64,000 bases of DNA, taken from contig JAKOVR010000105.1 of NCBI GenBank assembly GCA_029782025.1, positions 1 to 64,000 of the forward strand, read 5' to 3'. Positions 26,881-34,658 of the stretch are shown piece after piece. This DNA comes from Actinomycetes bacterium. Its GTDB lineage: Bacteria > Actinomycetota > Acidimicrobiia > Acidimicrobiales > Acidimicrobilacustridaceae. Position 1 is the stretch's first letter. Every line of letters begins with the position of its first letter. Below the pieces are notes generated by a model that was not told the origin of the DNA, searched no databases, and saw only the letters and a list, made by a program, of their open reading frames with translations. The translations under genes and the position numbers were made by a program.

Positions 26881-27744
26881 TCACAGGACCAGGCCCCGGT
26901 ACAGCTCCGGGCACTCCGGGCAGGGCGAGACCCGGTGGGCGACCTCCACGGCGACGAGCCCGGTCGGGCCCGCCACCTGGTCGACCAGGGTCAGCGGGAG
27001 CGCCTCGAGCTCGCCGTGCCACGGGTCGGCACGACGGTAGGGGGCCGAGAGGCCGTCCCACATGCGGGGACCGAACTGCCGGCCGACCCCACCGACCAAC
27101 CAGACGGGCACGCCGAAGGCCCGGCCGCACGCCGCGGCCGCGCCGCCGCCGAGCGGCACGAGGGCGTGCGTCGGCCCGATGGCTCGGGCTTCGACCAGCA
27201 CGGCCGCCGCGGCCTGCACGGCGGGCGCCAGCCCCGAGGGATCGAGCGTCTCGGCGCCGCCCTCGGCCAGCACCCGGGCCACCGACCGCGGCGCGTCGCC
27301 GTCGTCCTCCCACCACGCCGGGCGCAGGCGCGAACCGGTGGCGGCGCCCCGCCCGGTCGCCGACCCGATCGCCAGCACGGCCACGTCGGGCCGCCGCGCC
27401 AGGCCGGCGCCCAGCTCGCCGTCGCCCGACCCCGTGGGCCCGACGGCCACGACCCTGCCCTCGGGCAGGGCGTCGGCCAGCAGGCGGGGGGTGGGGTCGT
27501 CCTGCACCTCGGCGGCGGCGGCCCACAGCTCGTCGTAGGGATCGAGCGCCGACACGGCCCGGGCGACCAGCCACACGAGCGGCCCGCAGCCGGGCTGGCG
27601 GGCCAGGACGCGCTGGCAGGCGGTGAGGAACCCCTGCGGCTCGTCGGCGAACGAGGCGAGGGCGCCGGCCGCCTCCTGCACGAGGGGTCGGGGCGGGAGC
27701 GACCCGGACCGGGCCAGGAATCGGAGCCGCTCGATCGGGTGCAT
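26881..27744 (-). CDS. hypothetical protein, IF-2B/ISOCOT-like
   Basis: This 287-residue protein has a helical N-terminal half and a C-terminal half resembling the IF-2B/ISOCOT fold: AAAAVLVEARAIGPTHALVPLGGGAAAACGRAFGVPVWLVGGVGR follows the family's 'location, no-name, neighbour' pattern of strand-GG-helix-VPVW. Such proteins include methylthioribose-1-phosphate isomerase and ribose-1,5-bisphosphate isomerase, but the catalytic Cys and Asp are not evident. A C-terminal CPECPELYRGL could bind metal. ATG at 27744 is preferred because TAGCGT ends 7 bases upstream; GTG at 27753 is also possible. Function is not assigned. Confidence 0.6.
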   Translation of the reverse strand: MHPIERLRFLARSGSLPPRPLVQEAAGALASFADEPQGFLTACQRVLARQPGCGPLVWLVARAVSALDPYDELWAAAAEVQDDPTPRLLADALPEGRVVAVGPTGSGDGELGAGLARRPDVAVLAIGSATGRGAATGSRLRPAWWEDDGDAPRSVARVLAEGGAETLDPSGLAPAVQAAAAVLVEARAIGPTHALVPLGGGAAAACGRAFGVPVWLVGGVGRQFGPRMWDGLSAPYRRADPWHGELEALPLTLVDQVAGPTGLVAVEVAHRVSPCPECPELYRGLVL

Positions 27745-27778
27745 CATCGGCACGCTACCGCCGCGCCCGCCGCGGGGC

Positions 27779-28303
27779 TCAGAGCCCCGGCTTGAAGACC
27801 ATGTCGATGAGCATGAGGAAGAACAGGAGGTGGAGGATCCCGCCGAACATCCCGGCCTTCTTCCCCCGCTCCTGCAGCTCCACCACCTCGGCCGGCGGAC
27901 CGCCGGGGGCCGGGGTCACCTCGCCGCGGGCCAGCTTCTCCTGGAGGGCGAGCATCGCCCGCTGGTTGGGCTGGTGCAGCCCGAAGGAGACGCCGAGGCC
28001 GGCGAGGAAGAGCACGCTGGCGATGGACACCCACGCCTGGCTGAACTTGATCCCGTAATCGGCGCCCAGCCCGACGAGCACGAACCCCACCACACCGGTG
28101 GCGATGATGAACGGCGTCGTGATCCGCTCGGCGGCATGGAAGAGCAGGCTGCTGTACTTGTGGGCCACCGCCGGCTCGAACTCCTTGGCCTTGCTGCCGA
28201 GCATGGCCCAGACGAACGTGGAGCCGAAGCCGATCACGGCGAAGAGGAGGTGCAGGAAGAACAGGAACCGCACGAGGAACGACACGGTGGGGAGGCTGAG
28301 CAT
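27779..28303 (-). CDS. four-helix membrane protein (DUF2269-like)
   Basis: This 174-residue protein has about four membrane helices (residues 5-33, 65-90, 95-115 and 150-170) with a charged loop (GEVTPAPGGPPAEVVELQERGKK) before the last. The sequence FLHLLFAVIGFGSTFVWAMLG is like DUF2269-type integral membrane proteins; function is unknown. ATG at 28303 is supported by TACCGT (28315-28310, minus strand) 6 bases upstream, a leaderless arrangement, and begins exactly at the first helix. It diverges from the thioredoxin-like gene. Confidence 0.7.
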   Translation of the reverse strand: MLSLPTVSFLVRFLFFLHLLFAVIGFGSTFVWAMLGSKAKEFEPAVAHKYSSLLFHAAERITTPFIIATGVVGFVLVGLGADYGIKFSQAWVSIASVLFLAGLGVSFGLHQPNQRAMLALQEKLARGEVTPAPGGPPAEVVELQERGKKAGMFGGILHLLFFLMLIDMVFKPGL

Positions 28304-28392
28304 GGGCCGACGGTAGCGCACGGCCGCCGCGCCGCCGGCGACCGGGAGGCAGGGTTTCGCAGCCCATTTCCCGGTCCGCTACGTTTCGCGAC

Positions 28393-28881
28393 GTGCCGAT
28401 CGACGTGCCTGCCGACACCACGCTCACCGCCCTCACCGGAGATGCCGGCCCGATCTCCCAGTGGACCACCACCTTCCACCTGGCGCTGGTGGTCGTCGAT
28501 CCCTTCACCTACGAGAGCTCGTGGATCCTCGACACCGCGGTGCGGATCCTCCGGGACTTCAGCGCCGCCGACTGCCGGTGCGGCTTCCTCGCCACGTGCT
28601 CGGCCGACGAGGCCCGCCAGTTCCTCGGGCCGTACGCCGAGGAGCTCATGGTCTTCGTCGATCCCGACCGCTCGGCCGTGGCCGGGTTGGGCCTCGAGTC
28701 GCTGCCCGCCTTCGTCCACGTCAACATCCGGGGCCAGGTCGAGAACAAGGCCGAGGGGTGGGACCCCGACGCGTGGCGGGATGTGGCCGAGCACCTCGCC
28801 GAGGTGTTGAGCTGGCTGCGCCCGTCGATCCCCGTCGACGACGACCCCATGCCCTTCGCCGGCACGCCGGCCCAGGGCTGA
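28393..28881 (+). CDS. thioredoxin-fold-like protein without CxxC
   Basis: This 162-residue protein shows a thioredoxin-like order of elements: HLALVVVDPFTYESSWIL, an alpha segment, CGFLATCSADEARQFL, LMVFVDPDRSAVAGLGLESLPAFVHVNIRGQV with the likely cis-Pro in LPAFV, then a C-terminal helix. There is no CxxC, so it is not a classical disulfide oxidoreductase. GTG at 28393 follows TACGTT (28380-28385) by 7 bases. Its stop lies in a hairpin shared with the convergent peptide-binding gene. Function is unknown. Confidence 0.7.
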   Translation: MPIDVPADTTLTALTGDAGPISQWTTTFHLALVVVDPFTYESSWILDTAVRILRDFSAADCRCGFLATCSADEARQFLGPYAEELMVFVDPDRSAVAGLGLESLPAFVHVNIRGQVENKAEGWDPDAWRDVAEHLAEVLSWLRPSIPVDDDPMPFAGTPAQG

Positions 28882-28891
28882 TCTTCAGCCC
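28875..28891. terminator. hairpin made of two facing stop codons
   Basis: GGGCTGA (28875-28881) and TCAGCCC (28885-28891) pair perfectly around TCT. The TGA of the plus-strand gene and the TGA of the minus-strand gene are the two innermost triplets of the stem. It could stop transcription in both directions, but no U-tract follows. Confidence 0.4.
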
Positions 28892-30537
28892 ACCGACACC
28901 GTCTCGAGCCCGATCGTCCCCTGGAGTTGGGGCAGGGAGGGCCGCCCGTTGGGCAGCACGCCGGCGCCGGTCCCCTGCACCCGGGGCGACGCGGCGAGGC
29001 TGTCCCGCATCCGCACGAGGAAGACGAAGGGCATCTCCCGGGCGAGCTGGTCCTGCACCACCTGGAACGCCTCGGCCTGGGTCGTGACGTCGGCCGACCG
29101 GCGGGCCTTCTCGAGGGCCTGGTCGATCCACGGGTTCTTCAGCCCCGCGCCGTCGGCCCGGCTGTGCAGCGTGGCGTAGTCGGCGTCGGGGTGCTGCCCG
29201 TCGAAGAGGGGCACCAGCGCGGCGGTGAAGCGCCAGTCGGCCACCCGGGCCCGCAGCTCGACCCGGTCCAGCCACACCGGCCGCAGCTGGATGCCGACCT
29301 CCTGGAGCTGGAAGCCGAGCTCCTCCACCAGCCGCCGGTTGATGGGCGTGCTCTCGACCAACAGATCGAACCCGAGCGGCACCGTGGCATCGGCCCGGCG
29401 GGTCAGCTCCTCCTTGGCCGCCGCCGGGTCCCGGAGCGGCCACTGGGCCTGCCCGAACCAGCGGGATCCCTCGCTGAAGGGCCCCTCAGCCGGCGGGAAC
29501 TGGCCGTTGAACACCCGGCGGGCCAGGGCGTCGCGGTCGATGGCCTGGGCCAGGGCCATCCGGGCCGGGGCCTCGTCGAACGGGGCGCGGTCGGTGGCCA
29601 GGGCCAGCACCAGCTCGGGCGTCTCGCCGGCCTTGTCGGCATGCACCTGCACGGCACCCCGGCGCTCGGCCTCGCCGATCTCGGCCATGGCGGCGGGCTC
29701 GTCGAACTGGGCCAGGTCCAGCTCGCCGGCGATGAGCATCGCCGACCGGGCGGTGGCGTTGGCGACGAAGGAGAAGGTGATCGAGGGGGCGCGGGCGGGG
29801 ACGCCGCGCCAGTAGTCGGCGGTGCGCACGAGGTGGACCCGCTCCCCCGGTGTCCACTCGTCGATCCGGAACGGGCCGGTCCCCACCACGGCCGAGGGAC
29901 CGGGGGGCGCGTCACCGCCCGGCACGGCGGGGAGCATCACCAGGCCGAGCGGGCCGGCCAGCACGTGGGCGAAGGTCGACCACGGTCCCCGCATCTGCAC
30001 CACGACCTTGTGTTCGTCGACCGCCTCCACGCCCCGGATCAGGTCGAGCTCCGTCGCCCAGGTGGTGCTCCGCCGGGCCCGATCGAGCATGGCTGCCACC
30101 GCCCCGGCGTTGAAGGGGCGCCCGTCGCTGAAGCGCACCCCGGGCCGGAGCTGGATGGTCCAGGTGCGCTGGTCGTCCGACGGGGTCACCTGCTCGGCCA
30201 GCACGGGCTGGAGGTCGAGGCGCTCGTCGTAGGCCACCAGCGGGTCGAACACCGCGCGCGCCAGCTGGTAGGTGGCGCGGTCGTAGGGGCCATCGATCGG
30301 ATCGAGCGACCCGGGCTCCTCGGCCAGCCCGAACCGCAGGCCGGCCGGGACCGGCGTGGTGCCGGTGGGCGCGGTGCCGACCGTGCCGCCCGACCCGCCC
30401 GGACCGGGTGACCCGCTCCCCGGCGGCGCCGGACCGGGACCGTCGTCGCTGCGGCAGGCGCCGGCCAGGAGCACGAGAGCGGTGGCCATGGCGCAGGCCA
30501 CCCGCGCCGCCGGCCACCGGTGGACCCGGGTGCTCAC
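28885..30537 (-). CDS. family 5 solute-binding lipoprotein (peptide/nickel type)
   Basis: This 550-residue protein is a DppA/OppA-type extracellular solute-binding protein. It has a lipoprotein signal ending LVLLAGAC, a Gly/Pro-rich linker, then GLAEEPGSLDPIDGPYD and TWTIQLRPGVRFSDGRPFNAGAV, the usual N-terminal hallmark. Substrate may be a peptide, nickel complex or sugar. GTG at 30537 overlaps the GT-C gene's stop as GTGA. No permease or ATPase gene is nearby, so its transporter is encoded elsewhere or it acts as a stand-alone receptor. Confidence 0.88.
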   Translation of the reverse strand: MSTRVHRWPAARVACAMATALVLLAGACRSDDGPGPAPPGSGSPGPGGSGGTVGTAPTGTTPVPAGLRFGLAEEPGSLDPIDGPYDRATYQLARAVFDPLVAYDERLDLQPVLAEQVTPSDDQRTWTIQLRPGVRFSDGRPFNAGAVAAMLDRARRSTTWATELDLIRGVEAVDEHKVVVQMRGPWSTFAHVLAGPLGLVMLPAVPGGDAPPGPSAVVGTGPFRIDEWTPGERVHLVRTADYWRGVPARAPSITFSFVANATARSAMLIAGELDLAQFDEPAAMAEIGEAERRGAVQVHADKAGETPELVLALATDRAPFDEAPARMALAQAIDRDALARRVFNGQFPPAEGPFSEGSRWFGQAQWPLRDPAAAKEELTRRADATVPLGFDLLVESTPINRRLVEELGFQLQEVGIQLRPVWLDRVELRARVADWRFTAALVPLFDGQHPDADYATLHSRADGAGLKNPWIDQALEKARRSADVTTQAEAFQVVQDQLAREMPFVFLVRMRDSLAASPRVQGTGAGVLPNGRPSLPQLQGTIGLETVSVG

Positions 30538-31967
30538 CGGGCGCGGACCCAGGCCGTCCCCCGACGGACGATGCGATCGATGCCGATCGCCCCGGCCACC
30601 ACCAGGGCCACGTCGGCCGGCACGCGGTAGCGGGTGATCCCGAAGCTGAGCATCGCCGTGAGCGTGGCCGCCGCCGCCAGGCCGACGATCGGGCTCAAGG
30701 GGATGCCCCGGCGCCGCAGGTCGACGATCCCGACCGCCCCGAGCGGCACGAGGGCGGCGTAGTACCACAGCCCGAGGCGGGACGGCAGCTCGCCGCGCCC
30801 CTCGAGCTGGGCGTTGAAGGCCAGGTTGCCCTCGGGGTCGTAGACGTCCCACATGCGCCCGGCCCGGGCCAGCATCACCACCGGGAGCTGGTCGGCGTTG
30901 GCCTTGAGGTAGGCGATGGCCTGGGTCCGGGCTTCGGCGTCGGCCACCTCCTCGGCCACGATGCCGTGGTTCTGGGCCACGCTGGTGAGGTTGTTGGCGC
31001 AGTCGAAGCTGTAGTAGCCGATGGCCGACCCGAAGAAGGCCTCGTCGCACGAGCCGTGGACCAGCACCATGCCGGTGCCGGACGTGATCGTGACGGGTGC
31101 CGGGAAGCGGGCCAGGTTGTAGATCACCCACGGCGCGAGGACCACGCCCGTCGCCCCGCACACCACGGCGGCCAGGCCGAGGCGGTGCCGGACGCCGAGC
31201 TCCCGCATCCCCCACAGCAGCGACGGCAGCGTGAACACGACGAGGAGGAAGCCCTCGCCCCGGGTGAGTCCGGCCACCCCGATCATCGTGCCCAAGAGAA
31301 CGGCACTCGACCAGGACCGCCGGAACCAGAAGCGGTAGCACGCCATGATGAGCACGGCGACGATCGGGATGTAGATCGACTCCGACAGGTAGGCGAAGTC
31401 GTTGATCCAGAGCATCGGGTAGGTGGCGGCCAACAGGGCGGCGAGCGGCGCGACCACGTGGCGGCGCCGGCCCCCCACCTGCCAACCGGCCAGGCCGATG
31501 AGGAGCACGCCGGCGGTGCCCACGAGCACCTCGACCTTGCGGTGCTGATCGACCTCGGTGAGGCCCGCCTTGTAGAGCGAGGCGAGGAACACGGTGTAGA
31601 CCGGCGGGTGGCCCGCCCCCGGCATGATCTCGGGGATGTCCTCGTAGAAGCTGTGCTGGAACCAGGCCGAGGGGTTGGCGAACCCGTTGCCCTCGGCCAG
31701 CAGGTAGGCCTGGGTGCGGTAGTAGAACGAATCGCCCCACACGATCTTCTGGTAGCAGTCCTCGGGGAGCTGCTCGCCGAACTGCTTGGGCTCGGGGCAG
31801 GTGGGGTAGGCGCTGGTGACGGCGTACCACCGGATCCCGAAGCCGACGGCGGCGGCGAGGAGCACGAGCAGGACGACCAAGCCCCGGGCCGCCGGGGCCC
31901 GGGTGGGTTCGTCGTCGTTGTCGCCCGGCGCGGGGGCAGGCTCGGTCGTGGTGTCGAGTGCGGTCAT
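30534..31967 (-). CDS. GT-C-fold membrane glycosyltransferase-like protein
   Basis: This 477-residue protein has about 10-11 membrane helices and the GT39/ArnT-like layout: a first helix, then an extracytoplasmic loop with WGDSFYYRTQAYLLAEGNGF, where the Asp is the likely catalytic residue, and GHPPVYTVFLASLY. Related enzymes transfer sugars from polyprenyl-phosphate donors to proteins, lipids or arabinan outside the membrane. The acceptor is unknown. It lies 15 bases downstream of an SDR gene and overlaps the peptide-binding lipoprotein gene by 4 bases. Confidence 0.75.
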   Translation of the reverse strand: MTALDTTTEPAPAPGDNDDEPTRAPAARGLVVLLVLLAAAVGFGIRWYAVTSAYPTCPEPKQFGEQLPEDCYQKIVWGDSFYYRTQAYLLAEGNGFANPSAWFQHSFYEDIPEIMPGAGHPPVYTVFLASLYKAGLTEVDQHRKVEVLVGTAGVLLIGLAGWQVGGRRRHVVAPLAALLAATYPMLWINDFAYLSESIYIPIVAVLIMACYRFWFRRSWSSAVLLGTMIGVAGLTRGEGFLLVVFTLPSLLWGMRELGVRHRLGLAAVVCGATGVVLAPWVIYNLARFPAPVTITSGTGMVLVHGSCDEAFFGSAIGYYSFDCANNLTSVAQNHGIVAEEVADAEARTQAIAYLKANADQLPVVMLARAGRMWDVYDPEGNLAFNAQLEGRGELPSRLGLWYYAALVPLGAVGIVDLRRRGIPLSPIVGLAAAATLTAMLSFGITRYRVPADVALVVAGAIGIDRIVRRGTAWVRAR

Positions 31968-31982
31968 CGGAGCTCGGTCGAT

Positions 31983-32777
31983 CTAGCGGGCGGTCCAGCC
32001 CCCGTCGACGGTCAGGGTATGCCCCGTCACGTAGCTGGACGCGTCACCGGCGAGGAACAGCAAGGCACCGTCGAGCTCCCACGCCTCGCCGCCCCGCCCC
32101 ATCGGGGCGTTGGAGCGGAGGAAGGCGATCGACGCCGGGTCCTCCCACATGAGCGTGGTCTTCTCCGAGAGGAACCACCCCGGCGCCAGGGCGTTGACCC
32201 GCACGCCCTTGCGGGCCCACTGGACGGCCAGCTCCCGCGTGAGGTTGATGACCCCGGCCTTGCTGGCGGCGTAGGACGCCTGCTTGATCGGCGCCGACGC
32301 CACCAACCCGAGGATCGAGGCCACGTTGATGATGCTGCCGTGCCCCTGGGCCAGCATCTGGCGCCCCACGAGCTGGGACAGGGCGAACACGCTGGTGAGG
32401 TTGACGTCGACCACGTGGGCGAAGTCCTCCACGGGCTCGTCCTCGGCCGCGACCGGGGTGCCGACGCCGGCATTGTTGACGAGCACGTCGATCCGGCCCG
32501 TGACGTCGAGCGCGGCGGCGACGACGGCGTCGCGCCCGGCCGGATCGGTGACATCGGCGATGACCGTGACGATCCCCGGCAGGCGTTCGGCCAGCTCGGC
32601 CAGGCGGTCGGCCCGCCGGGCGCACACCACGACGGTGGCGCCCACCGCCCGCAGCACCTCGGTGAAGCGGACCCCGAGTCCGCTCGAGGCCCCGGTCACG
32701 ATGGCGACCCGGCCGTCGAGCCGGAAGAGCCGGTCGAGGTCGCCGGCGAGGATGGGAGCTGCCGACCCGTCAGCCAT
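31983..32777 (-). CDS. short-chain dehydrogenase/reductase
   Basis: This 264-residue enzyme is a classical SDR: TGASSGLG for NAD(P) binding (about residues 29-36), NNAGVG, the catalytic Ser in INVASILG and YAASK. The C-terminus LTVDGGWTAR is typical of the glucose/ribitol dehydrogenase-like group. The preceding DAR-type residue is Arg after CAR, which mildly favours NADP. It starts at the ATG at 32777 with CATACT 6-7 bases upstream. It is the first gene of a run with the GT-C protein and the solute-binding lipoprotein. Confidence 0.9.
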   Translation of the reverse strand: MADGSAAPILAGDLDRLFRLDGRVAIVTGASSGLGVRFTEVLRAVGATVVVCARRADRLAELAERLPGIVTVIADVTDPAGRDAVVAAALDVTGRIDVLVNNAGVGTPVAAEDEPVEDFAHVVDVNLTSVFALSQLVGRQMLAQGHGSIINVASILGLVASAPIKQASYAASKAGVINLTRELAVQWARKGVRVNALAPGWFLSEKTTLMWEDPASIAFLRSNAPMGRGGEAWELDGALLFLAGDASSYVTGHTLTVDGGWTAR

Positions 32778-32809
32778 GGCGAGAGTATGGCCGCCGGGAG
32801 GGGCGCCAG

Positions 32810-33424
32810 TCAGGTCCGCACCGGCGGGGCGAGCAGTCCTTCGAACATCCCGAGCAGACCGCGGGTGGAGAGCACGATGAACTCCTCGTCCCGGGCGGGG
32901 TCGCCCAGCTCGAGCCACTCGAGCACGCCCGTCTGCAGGTAGCTCACCGCAGCCCGGGCGGCCCAGGCCTTCACCACCGGATCGGTGATGCGGTCGCCGA
33001 TGAGCGCGTCGGCGAGGAGGACGGCCCCGTCGCGGTACTCGCGCGCGTGCTCGGCGAACTTCGGCTCGCGCTCGGCGTGGACGAACACCAGCCGCACGCC
33101 ATCCGGATCGGTGCGGGCCACGGAGAGGATGGCGCGGGTGGTGAACCCGAAGCGCTCGGCGTCCGGGCGCTGGAGCTGGGCCGTGAGCTCGTCGCGGAGG
33201 CGCCCGGCCACGCCGGCCAGCACGGCCCGGTACAGCTCCTCCTTGGAGTCGAAGTGCCGGTAGAGGATGAGCTTGGTGACGCCCGCGGCGGCGGCCACGT
33301 CGTCCATGCTCGTGGCGGCGAAGCCGGCGCCGGCGAAGGCGGTGGCCGCGGCCCGCAGGATCGAGGCGGACCGCTGCTCCCGGGTGAGCAGCTGGCGGGT
33401 GGTGGTGCGGGCCCTGGGTGCCAT
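32810..33424 (-). CDS. TetR-family transcriptional regulator
   Basis: This 204-residue protein has an N-terminal TetR helix-turn-helix: ILRAAATAFAGAGFAATSMDDVAAAAGVTKLILYRHFDSKEELY. The remaining helices form a ligand-binding domain of the TetR_C type. The ATG at 33424 lies immediately next to a 32-bp palindrome (33429-33460), which it very likely binds, repressing itself and the divergent gene at 33509. The ligand is unknown. Confidence 0.92.
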   Translation of the reverse strand: MAPRARTTTRQLLTREQRSASILRAAATAFAGAGFAATSMDDVAAAAGVTKLILYRHFDSKEELYRAVLAGVAGRLRDELTAQLQRPDAERFGFTTRAILSVARTDPDGVRLVFVHAEREPKFAEHAREYRDGAVLLADALIGDRITDPVVKAWAARAAVSYLQTGVLEWLELGDPARDEEFIVLSTRGLLGMFEGLLAPPVRT

Positions 33425-33426
33425 CG

Positions 33427-33460
33427 TTGCCAACTGTATACTCCTGAGTATACAGTTGGC
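33427..33460. promoter_or_regulatory. 32-bp palindromic operator with two divergent promoters
   Basis: GCCAACTGTATACTC (33429-33443) and its exact complement (33446-33460) form 15-base arms around CT. On the plus strand TTGCCA (33427-33432), 16 bases and TATACA (33449-33454) make a promoter for the gene at 33509; the mirror image gives CTGCCA-16-TATACA for the TetR gene. One bound dimer pair would block both. Confidence 0.85.
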
Positions 33461-33508
33461 AGGCATGGGGCCCGGGCGAGCCGGGCGCACGACCACAGGG
33501 GGCGCACC

Positions 33509-34654
33509 ATGGGCCACGACACCGACCAGGTGGAGTTCACGGCCGAGGAGCTGCTGGCCGACCATGCCTACGCCGAGCCGCTGGTGGCGGCGGGCGTGCG
33601 CTGCCACGGCGGGTTCGACGAGGACGGGCGCTACGTGTCGCCCCGCACCCTCCACCGGGTCCCGGCGATCGCGGCGTGGGAGGCCAAGCGCGTGGCCGAG
33701 GCCGGCACCGAGATCCTGCACCTGCCGATCGACACCTGGCCCGAGCACTTCCCGTCGGTGGCCCAGAGCACGTTCCTGATCGGCAAGGGCGTCACCCAGC
33801 CGACGGTCAGCGAGCTCACCCGCATCGGCACGGTCGAGGGGTTCGGCGCCATGATGCGCTACCTGCCGCTCCCCGACCTCCAGCAGATCTTCGCCGACTC
33901 GATCCGCGGCACGGCCACGGACCACATCCGCAAGGGCCTCTTCGAGGCCCACTCCCGCGACGAGGCCGGCTTCGAGGACGAGGCGGGGCACGACAAGATG
34001 TGGTTCGCGGCACGGGACATCGCCTTCGAGCACCCGGTCACCGAGGACCAGACCGCAGCGATGTTGTCGCGCATGGGCATCCCCTCCCCCGCCGCCGGTG
34101 CGCCCGACCTGGAGAAGCTGCGGGCCGCCGCCCTGGCCGCCCGCGTCCTCCCCGACGACATCCCCTTCGAGCTCGAGGCCGTGCTCACCCGCATGATCGG
34201 CCTGCTCTTCATCGAGCTGTCCGCGTTCCGGGCGTTCAGCTGGGCCGAGGCCGTGCTGTCCGACGACGACCTCGTCGCCGGCGAGGGCGAGGCCGGGCGC
34301 ATCGTGTCCTACATCCGCCAGGACGAGACCCCCCACGTCGGGTACCTGCAGGTGGCGCTGTCGGAGATGCGCGACCGCACGTGGCGCGGCAGCAGCGGCA
34401 CCACCTACGACGGGGCGGAGATGATCCGGCTCCTGTGGGACCGGGCGCTCCAGGATTCGCTCGTGGCCCGGCGGGCCGACTTCCTCCGCCTGATCACCCG
34501 CGAGATCGAGGCCAGCGTCGCCGGGCGGGCCGACGCCGACGACGTGCTCGACGAGTTCTTCGCCCTCGGGTCGGTGCACCGGCTGGCCGACGGCACCCTC
34601 GTCGAGGTCGCGCCGGGGGGCGAGGAGCTGCGGGTGCCCCCCGTGGCGGCCTGA
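33509..34654 (+). CDS. unrecognised two-ExxH helical protein, possibly diiron
   Basis: This 381-residue protein is not assigned to a family. Two ExxH motifs lie in helical regions, Glu158-His161 (FEDEAGHDKMWF) and Glu273-His276 (RQDETPHVGYL), with an intervening FIELSAFRAF helix, a layout like ferritin-like diiron proteins. The N-terminus has CHGGFDEDGRYVSPRTLHRVPAI. The ATG at 33509 follows AGGGGG by 8 bases; a 45-base leader separates it from the palindromic promoter shared with the TetR gene. Control by TetR suggests an inducible enzyme. A pure structural helical protein is the alternative. Confidence 0.7.
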   Translation: MGHDTDQVEFTAEELLADHAYAEPLVAAGVRCHGGFDEDGRYVSPRTLHRVPAIAAWEAKRVAEAGTEILHLPIDTWPEHFPSVAQSTFLIGKGVTQPTVSELTRIGTVEGFGAMMRYLPLPDLQQIFADSIRGTATDHIRKGLFEAHSRDEAGFEDEAGHDKMWFAARDIAFEHPVTEDQTAAMLSRMGIPSPAAGAPDLEKLRAAALAARVLPDDIPFELEAVLTRMIGLLFIELSAFRAFSWAEAVLSDDDLVAGEGEAGRIVSYIRQDETPHVGYLQVALSEMRDRTWRGSSGTTYDGAEMIRLLWDRALQDSLVARRADFLRLITREIEASVAGRADADDVLDEFFALGSVHRLADGTLVEVAPGGEELRVPPVAA

Positions 34655-34658
34655 TCGG

